A stretch of 64,000 nt of DNA, taken from the NCBI RefSeq assembly GCF_017565645.3, contig NZ_CP086136.1:1874001-1938000 (forward strand), given 5' to 3'. This DNA comes from Bradyrhizobium barranii subsp. barranii. Lineage in GTDB: Bacteria; Pseudomonadota; Alphaproteobacteria; Rhizobiales; Xanthobacteraceae. The stretch's first letter is position 1. Each line of letters starts with the position of its first letter. Positions 1-7,909 of the stretch are shown here, one piece after another. The notes under the pieces were generated by a model. It was not told where the DNA came from and did no database searches. It saw only the letters and a list, made by a program, of their open reading frames with translations. The translations under genes were made by a program, and so were the position numbers.

Positions 1-157
1 GGCACTGGAGATTGTAGAAGCCCTCGATGAAGGCGAAGATATCGCGCTGGGCTTCGGCCCGGGTCTCATATTGGCGATGATGAACGAGCTCGGTCTTCAG
101 GGTATGGAAGAAGCTCTCCATCGGGGCATTGTCGTAGCAGTCGGCTTTGCGGCTCAT

Positions 158-189
158 TGATGCCGTGATGCCGTGATGCCGTGATGCCG
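158..189. repeat. Four tandem copies of TGATGCCG
   Basis: The 8-bp unit occurs four times in a row (158, 166, 174, 182). The flanking IS3 reading frame is restored only if two copies are present, so two extra units (16 bp) explain the local frameshift. Confidence 0.85.
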
Positions 190-384
190 GCGGCCGACAG
201 GATCGCGCGATAGTCCTGTGAGGCGTACTGCACGCCGCGATCGGAGTGATGGATCAATCCGCCTTCCGGCTGCTGCTGCTGATTGCCATCTTCAAGGCGG
301 ACGAGGCGAGTTCGACCTGCATGTGATCCCGCATCGCCCAACCGACGATCTTGCGGCTGAAGAGGTCCATGATGGCCGCCAGGT

Positions 385-392
385 AGAGCCAG
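385..392. repeat. Target-site duplication AGAGCCAG, left copy
   Basis: AGAGCCAG lies immediately left of the IS21 element and again at 2985-2992 on its right. Fusing the flanks with one copy restores the uninterrupted IS3 OrfB reading (EGWL joined to YLAAIMD). This fixes the insertion point. Confidence 0.85.
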
Positions 393-407
393 CTGCGCGT
401 TTCGCGG

Positions 408-486
408 GATCGTGAGCGCGGATTTCAGGGGATCGTGAGCAGAGATTTCAGACGATCGTGAGCAACGATTTCGCGGGATCGTGAGC
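408..486. repeat. Left-end 23-bp-periodic GATCGTGAGC repeats (likely IstA sites)
   Basis: GATCGTGAGC occurs at 408, 431, 454 and 477, exactly 23 bp apart, with TTTC-type bases between copies. IS21-family elements carry repeated transposase-binding sites at their ends. The regular spacing of roughly two helical turns fits IstA binding on one face of the DNA. The binding role is inferred. Confidence 0.8.
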
Positions 487-566
487 AAGGCTTTCGGAGC
501 CTTGCAGCGCTTCGGCCGACAACTCAACCGGCTTAGGGATGACCTCGTGGTTAACGAGGAAGTCCA

Positions 567-2108
567 ATGCCTACCCAGAGATTGTCGATGCGCCGGATCA
601 AGGAAGTCCTTCGGTTAAAACATTTTCAAGGCCTGCCAGAGCGGGCCATCGCGCGGAGCGTGGGCGTCAGCAACGGCGTTGTGCACAGCTACCTGAGCCG
701 CGCCCGCTCTGCTGGGTTGAGCTGGCCGCTTCCGGAGGGAATGACCGATGAAGACCTGGAGCTTTTGCTTTTCCCGGCCCCACGACCAGCGTCTCAGAGC
801 CCGCAGCGGCCGGTGCCCGACTGGAGCTACATCGATAAAGAGCTCCGCCGGCGCAACGTAACCCGTCGCCTGCTCTGGGAGGAGTATCGCGCCGTTAATC
901 CCGACGGTTTCGGGTACACGTGGTTCTGCACTACCTACGAGGCCTGGAAGGGGCGGGTCCGACCTTCGATGCGGCAGATTCATCTGGGCGGCGAGAAGGT
1001 GTTCGTGGATTTCGCCGGCGACACCATCGACATCGTCGATCCGCTGACCGGGGAAGTGCAGCCGATGAAGCTGTTCGTCGCGGCGATGGGCGCTTCGAAC
1101 TACACCTACGCCGAGGCCTGCCCCAGCGAGAGCTTGGCCGACTGGATCCGGGCCCACGTCAACTTGTTCACGTTTTTGAGCGGAACGCCGACGTTCGTGG
1201 TCTGCGACAACCTCAAAGCCGCCGTCAGCAACCCCGACCGCTACGATCCCGGCCTCAATCGCACTTATGCCGAGATGGCGAGCCATTACGGCACGGCCAT
1301 TCTCGCCGCACGGCCGCGGCGCCCAAAAGACAAGGCGAAGGTCGAGGTCGCGGTGCAAATCGCCCAGCGCTGGATTCTGGCCCGGCTGCGCAATCAGCGC
1401 TTCTTTTCCCGGGCCGAGCTCAACGCCGCCATCAAGACACTCGTCGACGAACTCAATGCTCGTCAAATGCGTGGCTTCGGCTCAAGCCGCGCCGAACTGT
1501 TTGCCGAACTCGACAAACCCAAGCTAACCCCGCTGCCAGATCAGCCTTATGCCTTCGCACGCTGGAAGCGCTGCCGCCTCGCTCCCGATTATCATGTCGA
1601 GGTCGACGGCCATTGGTACTCCGCGCCGTATCGTCTGATTGGCGAGCTGGTCGATGCCCGTATCGACGATCGGACGGTCGAGATCTTCCACAAGGGCCAG
1701 CGGATCGCCAGCCATGCCCGCGCGCCCAACCGACGCGGACACACCACCATCGCCGACCACATGCCCAGCGCCCATCGCCGCTACGGCAAATGGACCCCCG
1801 CCGCGGTGATCGCCGCCGGCGAGCGGATCGGTCCTTCGACAGCAGCGTTTTTCCAGGCCGTGATCGACGCCCGGCCCCATCCAGAACAAGGCTTTCGAAC
1901 CTGCCTTGGCATTCTGGCGCTCGTCAAAAGCTACGGCGCCGAACGCCTCGACGCAGCCTGCCGGAGGGGCATCCTCATCAAGGCGCGCTCCGTCGCCTCG
2001 ATTAGATCGATCCTCCAGAACGGCCTCGATCGCACGTTCTTCGACGAATCTTTCGAGCACCAGCCCCTGCGCCACGGCAACATCCGCGGACGCGACTACT
2101 TCCACTGA
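567..2108 (+). CDS. istA: IS21-family transposase IstA
   Basis: A 513-residue DDE transposase. The N-terminus (residues 5-45) holds a helix-turn-helix (FQGLPERAIARSVGVS). The rve-type catalytic core has the first Asp in KVFVDFAGDT (about residue 149), the second in VVCDNLKAAV (about 214) and the Glu in KDKAKVEVAVQ (about 259). A C-terminal beta-rich domain follows. Length and motif order are normal for IstA. The ATG at 567 has an AGGAAG Shine-Dalgarno just upstream. IstA cuts and joins the element ends and works with the downstream ATPase IstB. No defect is seen. Confidence 0.93.
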   Translation: MPTQRLSMRRIKEVLRLKHFQGLPERAIARSVGVSNGVVHSYLSRARSAGLSWPLPEGMTDEDLELLLFPAPRPASQSPQRPVPDWSYIDKELRRRNVTRRLLWEEYRAVNPDGFGYTWFCTTYEAWKGRVRPSMRQIHLGGEKVFVDFAGDTIDIVDPLTGEVQPMKLFVAAMGASNYTYAEACPSESLADWIRAHVNLFTFLSGTPTFVVCDNLKAAVSNPDRYDPGLNRTYAEMASHYGTAILAARPRRPKDKAKVEVAVQIAQRWILARLRNQRFFSRAELNAAIKTLVDELNARQMRGFGSSRAELFAELDKPKLTPLPDQPYAFARWKRCRLAPDYHVEVDGHWYSAPYRLIGELVDARIDDRTVEIFHKGQRIASHARAPNRRGHTTIADHMPSAHRRYGKWTPAAVIAAGERIGPSTAAFFQAVIDARPHPEQGFRTCLGILALVKSYGAERLDAACRRGILIKARSVASIRSILQNGLDRTFFDESFEHQPLRHGNIRGRDYFH

Positions 2109-2126
2109 AGCAAGGAGAGACCCGGC

Positions 2127-2888
2127 ATGCTTAACCACCCAACCCACGAACGGCTGATCGAGCTTGGCCTGACCGGAATGGCCAAGGCCTTCGAGGAGCA
2201 GCGCCGATCGCCCGATCTCGAAGCCCTGCCGTTCGAAGATCGCATCGGCCTGTTGGTCGACCGCGAAGCCGCCGAACGCGACACCAGGCGGCTCACCACG
2301 CGCCTCAAGATCGCCGCACTGCGCCAGACTGCTTGCGTCGAGGACGTCGATCTGCGCACCCCGCGGGGCATCGACCGCGCCGTTTTCGCCAAACTCGTCG
2401 AAGGTCGCTGGATCGATCGCCACGAGAATTTGCTCGTCACCGGGGCAACCGGCCTGGGCAAAAGTTGGTTAGCCTGCGCGCTCGGCCACAAGGCCTGCCG
2501 CGACAACCGATCAGTCCTCTATCATCGCGTTCCAAGGCTGTTCGAGGCGCTCGCGCTCGCGCGCGGAGACGGACGTTACGCTCGGCTCCTCAAAAGCCTC
2601 GGCCGCGCTCAGCTTCTGATTTTGGATGATTGGGGACTATCGGTGCTCACCGCCGCGGAACGCCGCGATCTGCTCGAAATCCTCGAGGACCGCCATGGCC
2701 GCGCATCCACCATCGTCACAAGTCAGCTCCCCGTGGACACCTGGCATGGAGCCATTGGGGACCCCACGGTCGCCGACGCCATTCTCGATCGCCTCGTCCA
2801 CAACGCCCACCGCCTCCAGCTCACCGGAGAAAGCATGCGAAAACGCAGCGCCAAAACCATCACCCTTGACGGCCAACCAGAACACTGA
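2127..2888 (+). CDS. istB: IS21-family helper ATPase IstB
   Basis: A 253-residue AAA+ ATPase related to DnaC. Walker A is GATGLGKS (about residue 107), Walker B is LLILDDWG (about 170) and a sensor-like TSQLP follows. The N-terminal 60 residues are helical, as in other IstB proteins. The ATG at 2127 lies 18 bp after istA, with AAGGAGAGA as ribosome-binding site. IstB assembles on target DNA and stimulates IstA transposition. The sequence appears complete. Confidence 0.93.
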   Translation: MLNHPTHERLIELGLTGMAKAFEEQRRSPDLEALPFEDRIGLLVDREAAERDTRRLTTRLKIAALRQTACVEDVDLRTPRGIDRAVFAKLVEGRWIDRHENLLVTGATGLGKSWLACALGHKACRDNRSVLYHRVPRLFEALALARGDGRYARLLKSLGRAQLLILDDWGLSVLTAAERRDLLEILEDRHGRASTIVTSQLPVDTWHGAIGDPTVADAILDRLVHNAHRLQLTGESMRKRSAKTITLDGQPEH

Positions 2889-2916
2889 CTCTATCTCCCA
2901 TCGGCCGTAGCGGGCT

Positions 2917-2972
2917 GCTCACGATCGTCTGAATTCAGTGCTCACGATCGCGCGAAATCGATGCTCACGATC
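2917..2972. repeat. Right-end 23-bp-periodic GCTCACGATC repeats
   Basis: GCTCACGATC, the reverse complement of the left-end motif, occurs at 2917, 2940 and 2963, again 23 bp apart. The right end therefore has three copies against four at the left. They are probably IstA-binding sites. Confidence 0.8.
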
Positions 2973-2984
2973 CGTGAAATCCGC

Positions 2985-2992
2985 AGAGCCAG
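2985..2992. repeat. Target-site duplication AGAGCCAG, right copy
   Basis: This matches 385-392 exactly and abuts the right tip of the IS21 element. Confidence 0.85.
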
Positions 2993-3426
2993 CCCTCTGC
3001 AGTCGGAATGTAGGTAATATCGGCGAGCCAGATCCGGTTTGGGGCCGCGGCTGCAAAACGACGTTCGATGAGGTTCGGCGCGATCGGCAGGCCGTGGCGG
3101 CTGTCGGTGGTCCGAACGCGACGCGGTGATGCCATGATGGCGCGGATGCCGTGCCGATGCATCAAGCGTTCGATCCGGCCACGGCTGGCGCCACGTCCCT
3201 GTACCCGCAGAGCGGCATGGACCCGTGGGCTGCCATAGCGTCCGCCACTGTCTTGATGGACTTGCCGGACCGCAGCCAGTCGCGCGGAATTGGACGTCGC
3301 ACGGGCGCTCACCGGGCGCTCGCGCCAGGCGTAATAGCCGGCCGCCGAGACCCCGAGCACGGCGCACGTCAGCCGCACCGGATAGTGCGTGCGTTCGCTT
3401 GAACACCTCGCGGTCGGAGAGACCAT
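2985..3426 (-). pseudogene. 5' half of IS3-family transposase OrfB, interrupted by IS21
   Basis: Minus-strand reading gives the N-terminal half of OrfB: THYPVRLTCAVLGVSAAGYY, a helix-turn-helix region (SGGRYGSPRVHAAL), then the first catalytic Asp in IWLADITYIPTAEGW before the insertion point. The natural upstream frame (DREVFKR) is offset from the main frame near 3400, hinting at a further small indel. No OrfA is visible upstream, so the IS3 copy was already truncated there next to an integrase remnant. Confidence 0.85.
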
Positions 3427-3429
3427 TCT

Positions 3430-3588
3430 CTACGACACCGAGCTCAGGATCACCTGCGCGCCGCTGGCTGCCCGCAAGACTATCGGTGGGCGCTGCTTGG
3501 ACACGAAAAGAAGACGGTCGCCGAAGGCTATGGAGAAGGTTTCCCGGTGCCCTTGCTTCGCAAGTGGATCGACCGCATTGGCACCTGA
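3430..3588 (+). pseudogene. C-terminal remnant of a phage-type tyrosine integrase
   Basis: The plus frame ending at TGA 3586-3588 reads through LRAAGCPQDYRWALLGHEKK to a tail ending LLRKWIDRIGT. This matches the last about 50 residues of tyrosine recombinases: the L-R, L-G-H box and the GYG segment with the nucleophile-like Tyr. Nothing upstream continues the gene, because the IS3 fragment abuts it. It is a scar of an integrative element and may mark a former island edge. Nonfunctional. Confidence 0.65.
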
Positions 3589-3595
3589 GAGCTTG

Positions 3596-4957
3596 CTATT
3601 CCGGCAAATCCGTTTCGCCTACCTTTGCGGTGCTGGATTTTTCCGCAGGCGCTGTGCTCGCGTCGTGGCCGCGCACCATCGATGGCCTAACCTCTCGCAC
3701 GAGTGCCAGCGAACCGAACCGGGACAGGATTGCATCTTGCGTGGCATCCGACGCAGGCAGACCCTTCAATTCTTTTGGCCAGGTATCTAGAGCGCGTGTT
3801 GCGGTCTGCCGCATTTCACGCTCCAACACCCTTAGGTCCACCTCGATGAAGGGAGCGATGCGGCGGAGGCGCGCAGTGTCCACGATTTTCGGGTCCTTGG
3901 TGCCATTGAACCTAAGTGCCATGGTATCGTGGAGGTAAGTCAGGGTTGAGACGATATCGTAGGCCGGCGTTAGTCGCGCATGGCGTCCATCGGGGTAAAT
4001 GAACGACCAGTTTTTCAGATGTCCATCGCTATTGCCTAACATGACGTCGACAACAAGCCGCCTCAACCCTTCCAACACGTCGCCGATCGGATCGTTAGAA
4101 AAGCGCTTTATCGAGCGCAGAAGGGTCTCTTGGTTCCACCTGAAGTATTTGTCGTCCGCGATGGCTCCGGCGATTTGAGCGAAATCCTCGGTATGGATGC
4201 GAACATTGCCGGCGGCTCGGTCAAAGCGGCTTAGAGAAAGTGCGTACCCGCCGAGTTCGCGAAATTTCTCCGGAACACCTTGGATCGTCTTCATGTCGAC
4301 GAGCCGAGCATCGGAAACGTTCACACCAGCCAAGCGAGCAAGTTGCAAAGAGGTGTATTCGTTTTCGACAAGACCGGGAAACTTATTGCTCGGCAGTTTT
4401 AGAATCACATCACCACTCTCGTCCGCGCCCGGTGCGGTGAGCCGGTGGGTGTCGCCGTGCATTGAGAACTTGAGCTGCACGCCGGCTAACGAAAAGCTGA
4501 TTGGCTTGCCGGTTACCGGCGCTTCCACCGCCTCGTCCGACAGTCGCTTTGGTGGGGGCTCGCCAGCCTCTCGACGTGCGACTATTGCGCCAGGAAGGTC
4601 GCCACCCAATCTTGCCAAGACATCGTAGTGGTCAAAGGAGCCGGTTCCGAATTCACGCTCGACGAGTTCGAGAAGCGCTCCTTCCGGGAGCAGATTGTCA
4701 AAGTACGGAGGCAAGATCCGCCCGTGCGAGATCTTGTCTCCTCTATTCCGAAGTCGCGCGAGCGTTTCCTGCTCGGTGGCGCCATGCCACGCCAAACTAA
4801 CAATCGGACGTTCTCGACCAAGCCTCAAATATGAATCGTCGACCTCAAACATTATTACGCCAGGCGCGTCCCGCACCAGCGTTCCTACGCGGACCTCACG
4901 GTCCGCGGAGGGGCGTAGAAAGATGCCAAGGATGCTGGGACGATTAAGAACCACCAT
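3596..4957 (-). CDS. hipA: HipA-type serine/threonine kinase toxin
   Basis: A 453-residue HipA family kinase. It has the N-terminal HipA domain (to about residue 115), the Ser-containing loop SLAGVQLKF (about 155, the counterpart of the autophosphorylation loop), the catalytic GNSDGHLKNW (about 308) and the metal-binding LTPAYDIVS (about 332). In known systems HipA phosphorylates glutamyl-tRNA synthetase (or another tRNA synthetase) to stop growth, and HipB neutralises it. It starts 6 bp after the hipB stop, so the pair is one operon. The last codons run up to the integrase remnant. Length is normal. The exact target here is not predictable. Confidence 0.9.
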   Translation of the reverse strand: MVVLNRPSILGIFLRPSADREVRVGTLVRDAPGVIMFEVDDSYLRLGRERPIVSLAWHGATEQETLARLRNRGDKISHGRILPPYFDNLLPEGALLELVEREFGTGSFDHYDVLARLGGDLPGAIVARREAGEPPPKRLSDEAVEAPVTGKPISFSLAGVQLKFSMHGDTHRLTAPGADESGDVILKLPSNKFPGLVENEYTSLQLARLAGVNVSDARLVDMKTIQGVPEKFRELGGYALSLSRFDRAAGNVRIHTEDFAQIAGAIADDKYFRWNQETLLRSIKRFSNDPIGDVLEGLRRLVVDVMLGNSDGHLKNWSFIYPDGRHARLTPAYDIVSTLTYLHDTMALRFNGTKDPKIVDTARLRRIAPFIEVDLRVLEREMRQTATRALDTWPKELKGLPASDATQDAILSRFGSLALVREVRPSMVRGHDASTAPAEKSSTAKVGETDLPE

Positions 4958-4963
4958 GCGTGC

Positions 4964-5299
4964 TCACGACTCCTCATCCTCGGAGGGGTCGGGGATAAAA
5001 ACCTCATCGTGCAGGCTACGAACCGGCACTGGATAGGCGGTTTCGGTTGGAGGCTGTTCAATCAGGGACATCACTTCCTCCAGCCTTTCGGCAGGGACAA
5101 AGGTCAACGTCAGGCCAGCCGCTTCGCCCGCTTGGGCCAATGCGTCGACGGTGGCATTGATCTTACCATGTTCGATGCTGCTCAGACGGCTGGGCGCATT
5201 TGCGGTCCGGCGTCCCAGATCGGCCAGGGTCCATCCCTTGCTCCGACGGGCGGCTGTCAGTTGCGCCCCTAAGCGCTCTCGGGTTTCCCTCTGTTCCAT
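4964..5299 (-). CDS. hipB: HipB-like XRE antitoxin and autorepressor
   Basis: A 111-residue protein with an XRE helix-turn-helix at residues 10-65 (LTAARRSKGWTLADLGRRT, then SRLSSIEHGKI), followed by an acidic tail ending DPSEDEES. HipB proteins bind HipA and repress the operon. It precedes hipA by 6 bp on the same strand. The ATG at 5299 sits just downstream of an imperfect palindrome (5302-5319) that is the likely operator. Confidence 0.88.
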   Translation of the reverse strand: MEQRETRERLGAQLTAARRSKGWTLADLGRRTANAPSRLSSIEHGKINATVDALAQAGEAAGLTLTFVPAERLEEVMSLIEQPPTETAYPVPVRSLHDEVFIPDPSEDEES

Positions 5300-5301
5300 C
5301 G

Positions 5302-5319
5302 CTTATCTTTTAAGGTAAG
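5302..5319. promoter_or_regulatory. Probable HipB operator palindrome
   Basis: CTTATCTTTTAAGGTAAG is an imperfect palindrome (14 of 18 positions symmetric) only 3 bp upstream of the hipB ATG, in AT-rich DNA. It resembles the TATCC/GGATA type of HipB site in general form. Autorepression is inferred. Confidence 0.55.
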
Positions 5320-5388
5320 TTCCATCGAATATTCATCTATAGGATAATGTACACGCCGTCAAGTAGATTCATTTATAATATAAAAATC

Positions 5389-5403
5389 ACGTGAACTTCA
5401 CGT
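5389..5403. promoter_or_regulatory. Perfect inverted repeat ACGTGAA-C-TTCACGT
   Basis: A 7-bp inverted repeat with a one-base centre lies in the AT-rich 5300-5571 gap between hipB and the next gene. A TATAAT-like box is at 5374-5379. It could be a second operator or serve the rightward gene. The remaining part of this gap holds no gene I can support. Confidence 0.4.
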
Positions 5404-5571
5404 ATAAGATAAAGTAATGCCGCAATCAAACCTTCGACACCCAGCCGGCTTCCAAAAGGAATGCCAATGACCTGCACATGTTAGTTCGCGAATTGCGGCC
5501 CACTCGGCCACTTGGTTCCCTCGTCTCGCTATTCACCTCTTCGTTGTCTATATTCAGAGCGAGGAGCAGGC

Positions 5572-5829
5572 ATGAGCGGACAAGCGACCATCAGCATTGA
5601 TCGCGACATTGTCACGGCCGCGACCGACCGCGCCAAACAAGGTCTCACGATCGAAGACTACGTCATGCAAGTGCTGCTTCGCGATATGGAGCGGGACCCC
5701 GGCGAACGAAACATTCTAGCCTACGATGCAGCTGGGCCAGGCTCCCAATTCATGATGACGCGCGAGGAAGGCGAAAGTGACGAGCACTACGAAATGCGCT
5801 CCTCCACTCTGCGCATGCTCTTTCCCTAG
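5572..5829 (+). CDS. Small putative antitoxin
   Basis: An 85-residue protein. I chose the ATG at 5572 because GAGGAGCAGG lies directly upstream; a longer reading from 5512 lacks this. The N-terminus (QATISIDRDIV) looks like a ribbon-helix-helix-type start, followed by a helical segment (TIEDYVMQVLLRDME) and an acidic middle. It ends 3 bp before a PemK/MazF-like gene, the usual antitoxin-first order. Family assignment rests on size, context and weak motifs only. Confidence 0.5.
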   Translation: MSGQATISIDRDIVTAATDRAKQGLTIEDYVMQVLLRDMERDPGERNILAYDAAGPGSQFMMTREEGESDEHYEMRSSTLRMLFP

Positions 5830-5832
5830 CGT

Positions 5833-6183
5833 ATGAAGGCCGGTGATTACGTCCGCTGCAATTTCCCCTTCCGGGAAATCGCGGGTCCGGGACCTTCGCC
5901 TCACATCGTGCTCTGCCTGGCGGTCGGTCGTATCCAAGATGAAGACTTCGCCGTGGTGGCCTACACTACGACCAGAGTGTCCTTCGAAGGCGAGCGGCGG
6001 CCTCGCCAGCATCTGCTAGCCAACGAACAGCGAGCTGTGGCTCTGGGCCAAAGCAAGGCTTTCCATGCCGATGCCAGCCGCGTCGCCCGATTGCCCCTAA
6101 CTCAGGAATACTTCCCGGATCTGCACAACGGTCAGATCGCGACATTCGGTCACGATCCGGCGTTCGTCGACAAGGTAGCCTAG
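5833..6183 (+). CDS. PemK/MazF-like toxin (growth-inhibitor fold)
   Basis: A 116-residue protein. The start GDYVRCNFPFRE, a conserved H-I-V-L strand (PSPHIVLCLAVGR) and a C-terminal LTQEYFPDLHNGQIA fit the small SH3-like PemK/MazF or related DUF fold. Known members are ribosome-independent or ribosome-dependent mRNA endonucleases held in check by the upstream antitoxin. The 3-bp gap from the preceding gene supports a toxin-antitoxin pair. Catalytic residues cannot be assigned confidently by eye. Confidence 0.55.
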   Translation: MKAGDYVRCNFPFREIAGPGPSPHIVLCLAVGRIQDEDFAVVAYTTTRVSFEGERRPRQHLLANEQRAVALGQSKAFHADASRVARLPLTQEYFPDLHNGQIATFGHDPAFVDKVA

Positions 6184-6222
6184 GACGCGTTTGGCGAGCC
6201 GGAGACGGATTGTCGTCGATGT

Positions 6223-6540
6223 TTAGCGCCGGTCCTCCTCGTCAGGACGGCATTCTGGGCAGGTGTCACCAATCGAGTTAAGCACGTCGCGAACCGCGGC
6301 CTCCGCTGCGTGAGGGGAGACGTCTGCTGGCGGGTCCTGACGGGCGATATCGAAGGCGCGCTCTCGTGCATGCGGATCGGCGCGGTCCTGCATCCAACCG
6401 TGCTCCTCGCACTCGCGGATGGCGCCCGTTTCCTGGAGTACGTGGATCGCCCATCCGCGCAGTGTCCGTATCACCGGCCTTCGTTCACTTGTCATCAGCT
6501 TGGAAATGGCTCCTAAACGGCGAATCGTTTTGTCCGTCAT
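6223..6540 (-). CDS. Conserved hypothetical protein
   Basis: A 105-residue reading from ATG 6540 (MTDKTIRRLG). Longer starts exist upstream to 6621 but add an atypical N-terminus. The protein is charged and helical, with a central RTLRGWAIHVLQETGAIREC and a C-terminal CPEC motif that could bind metal. I do not recognise a function. It lies between a toxin-like gene and an IS110 remnant, so it is probably accessory. Confidence 0.45.
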   Translation of the reverse strand: MTDKTIRRLGAISKLMTSERRPVIRTLRGWAIHVLQETGAIRECEEHGWMQDRADPHARERAFDIARQDPPADVSPHAAEAAVRDVLNSIGDTCPECRPDEEDRR

Positions 6541-6769
6541 TCGTTCCGGCCGATAACACATGGCTGGGATTCGCAACGGCGGGAGTTTAAGGTTTGGTTC
6601 GAATCTTTGACCCGCAGACACCCAGTCCCTGAGCTTTGTCTTCCTGGCTTTTCGTTTGGCGCGTGCGGCAAGTGCCGCACAGGGCTCTCGTGTTGGGGTG
6701 GACGGCTCCCTTCCGCCACACTGCGTGACAAGATGAGGTCGTCGCTGACCTCACACGAAGGAGCCGCCC

Positions 6770-7354
6770 GTGGAAACGATTGTTCGCATCGGTTTGGATA
6801 CGTCAAAGAGTGTATTTCAGTTGCATGGCGTTGATGGGACAGAGCAGCCGGTTTTGCGGCGTAAATTGAGGCGCGGGCAGGTTTTGGAGTTCTTCAGGCG
6901 TTTGCCGCCCGGGCTTGTGGCTCTGGAGGCTTGCGGGGCATCGCACTATTGGGCGCGGGAGCTGCAATCACCCGGACATGAAGTGGCAATGATCCCGCCG
7001 CAATATGTCAAGCCGTATGCAGCGCGGGAATCCGACGCTGCGGATGCGGAGGCTATTTGCGAGGCAGCAACCCTCGTGCTCGCCAGCAGCGAGCACGAGG
7101 CCATCGCCAAGGGCAACGCCATCCACGGCCTCGCCGGCCTCGGCAATTTTTCGTTCAGCGATTGCGGCGAAAGACTGGGCTCGCCTAGGTTCATGAGCCG
7201 GAGGCGCATTCATGAACGTCGTCCTCAAGCCGGGTACGCTTTGAGGATAGATCTCCGACATATTCATCCGAAGCCGATGGCAGCAGCGCGACGCCTGCCG
7301 CATTCAGGCGGTTGCCTCAGCTTCCGGCAGCAGGAGCCAAGCTCAAGATCTTAG
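6770..7354 (+). pseudogene. Truncated IS110-family transposase (N-terminal third)
   Basis: The first about 100 residues match IS110 transposases: the first acidic residue in RIGLDTSKSVFQLHG, the Glu in LVALEACGASHYW and a D-A-A-D-A-E motif in SDAADAEAICEA. After about position 7075 the frame continues to 7354 but no longer resembles a transposase, so the element was cut and fused to unrelated DNA. A GTGGACGGCTCC sequence upstream (about 6698) resembles an IS110 end. GAAGGAG precedes the ATG. About half normal length; inactive. Confidence 0.75.
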
Positions 7355-7424
7355 CGATTGCTCAGAAAACCGCCTCTGTGCAAGACAATGGGTCCCTGTA
7401 CGCGCAATAAGAGGAAACCGCGCT

Positions 7425-7868
7425 GTGACAGTCTCTCTTGACGGCGAAATTCGAGACGGACGGCATTACATGCAGGTCCGCGTCTATTTCGAGGATACCG
7501 ATTCCGGCCAGATTGTTTATCACGCGAATTTTTTGCGTTTCATGGAACGTGGCAGAACGAATTACTTGCGCCTGCTCGGAACCAATCAGCAAGCGCTGCT
7601 CGAGGAAACGCGGAACGATGCGCCGGGCTTCGCCTTCGTTGTCCGTTCGATGACAATCGATTTTCTAAAACCGGCAATCTTGGACGACCTGCTTGACATT
7701 GTCACGGTCCCGCAAGAGGTGAGAGGCGCGTCAATTGCCTTGCTGCAGGAGTGCAGGCGCGGGGGTGATCTCTTGGTCTCGGCGCGTGTACGGGTCGCGT
7801 TTATCTCAGGCGGAAAAGCGCAGCGCATCCCAAAGGCTCTGAGGCTTGCTATGGAAGAGCACAGATAA
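7425..7868 (+). CDS. YbgC-like acyl-CoA thioesterase, copy 1
   Basis: A 147-residue hotdog-fold thioesterase of the 4-hydroxybenzoyl-CoA thioesterase/YbgC group. The active-site segment VRVYFEDTDSGQIVYHANFL carries the expected Asp, and FMERGRTNYLR follows. YbgC proteins hydrolyse acyl-CoA and are linked to the Tol-Pal envelope system. The start used is GTG 7425 with GAGGAAA upstream; ATG 7470 is an alternative. It is followed 40 bp later by a degraded second copy. Confidence 0.8.
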   Translation: MTVSLDGEIRDGRHYMQVRVYFEDTDSGQIVYHANFLRFMERGRTNYLRLLGTNQQALLEETRNDAPGFAFVVRSMTIDFLKPAILDDLLDIVTVPQEVRGASIALLQECRRGGDLLVSARVRVAFISGGKAQRIPKALRLAMEEHR

Positions 7869-7909
7869 ATCTGCCTTTCGTTCACGCTTTAACGCTCCAG
7901 CGACCCAAT

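Larger units (their letters stand above)
1..392 (-). pseudogene. 3' half of an IS3-family transposase OrfB (DDE integrase), broken
   Basis: Read on the minus strand, this is the C-terminal half of an IS3-type OrfB. It starts at [14 protein letters not shown], runs through the second catalytic region [10 protein letters not shown] and ends near the usual ESFFHTLK and catalytic Glu region. It joins directly to the fragment at 2985-3426 once the IS21 element is removed. It is also broken in two other ways: a one-base loss near 283 shifts frame after LKMAI, and an 8-bp repeat at 158-189 has two extra copies, shifting frame before [11 protein letters not shown]. The gene continues beyond the left edge. 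It cannot make active transposase. Confidence 0.85.
393..2984 (+). mobile_element. IS21-family insertion sequence (istA-istB), about 2.6 kb, intact
   Basis: The element has two tandem genes, istA and istB, imperfect terminal inverted repeats (both ends converge on GATCGTGAGC about 22-25 bp from the tip), multiple internal end repeats and an 8-bp target duplication. These are hallmarks of IS21. It is inserted in an IS3-family OrfB, so it arrived later. Both genes look intact, so the element may still be mobile. Confidence 0.9.

Noticed and set aside
920..2005. Long overlapping frames inside istA and other high-GC genes
   Set aside because: Shadow frames of high-GC genes; no domain motifs and arginine-rich composition.
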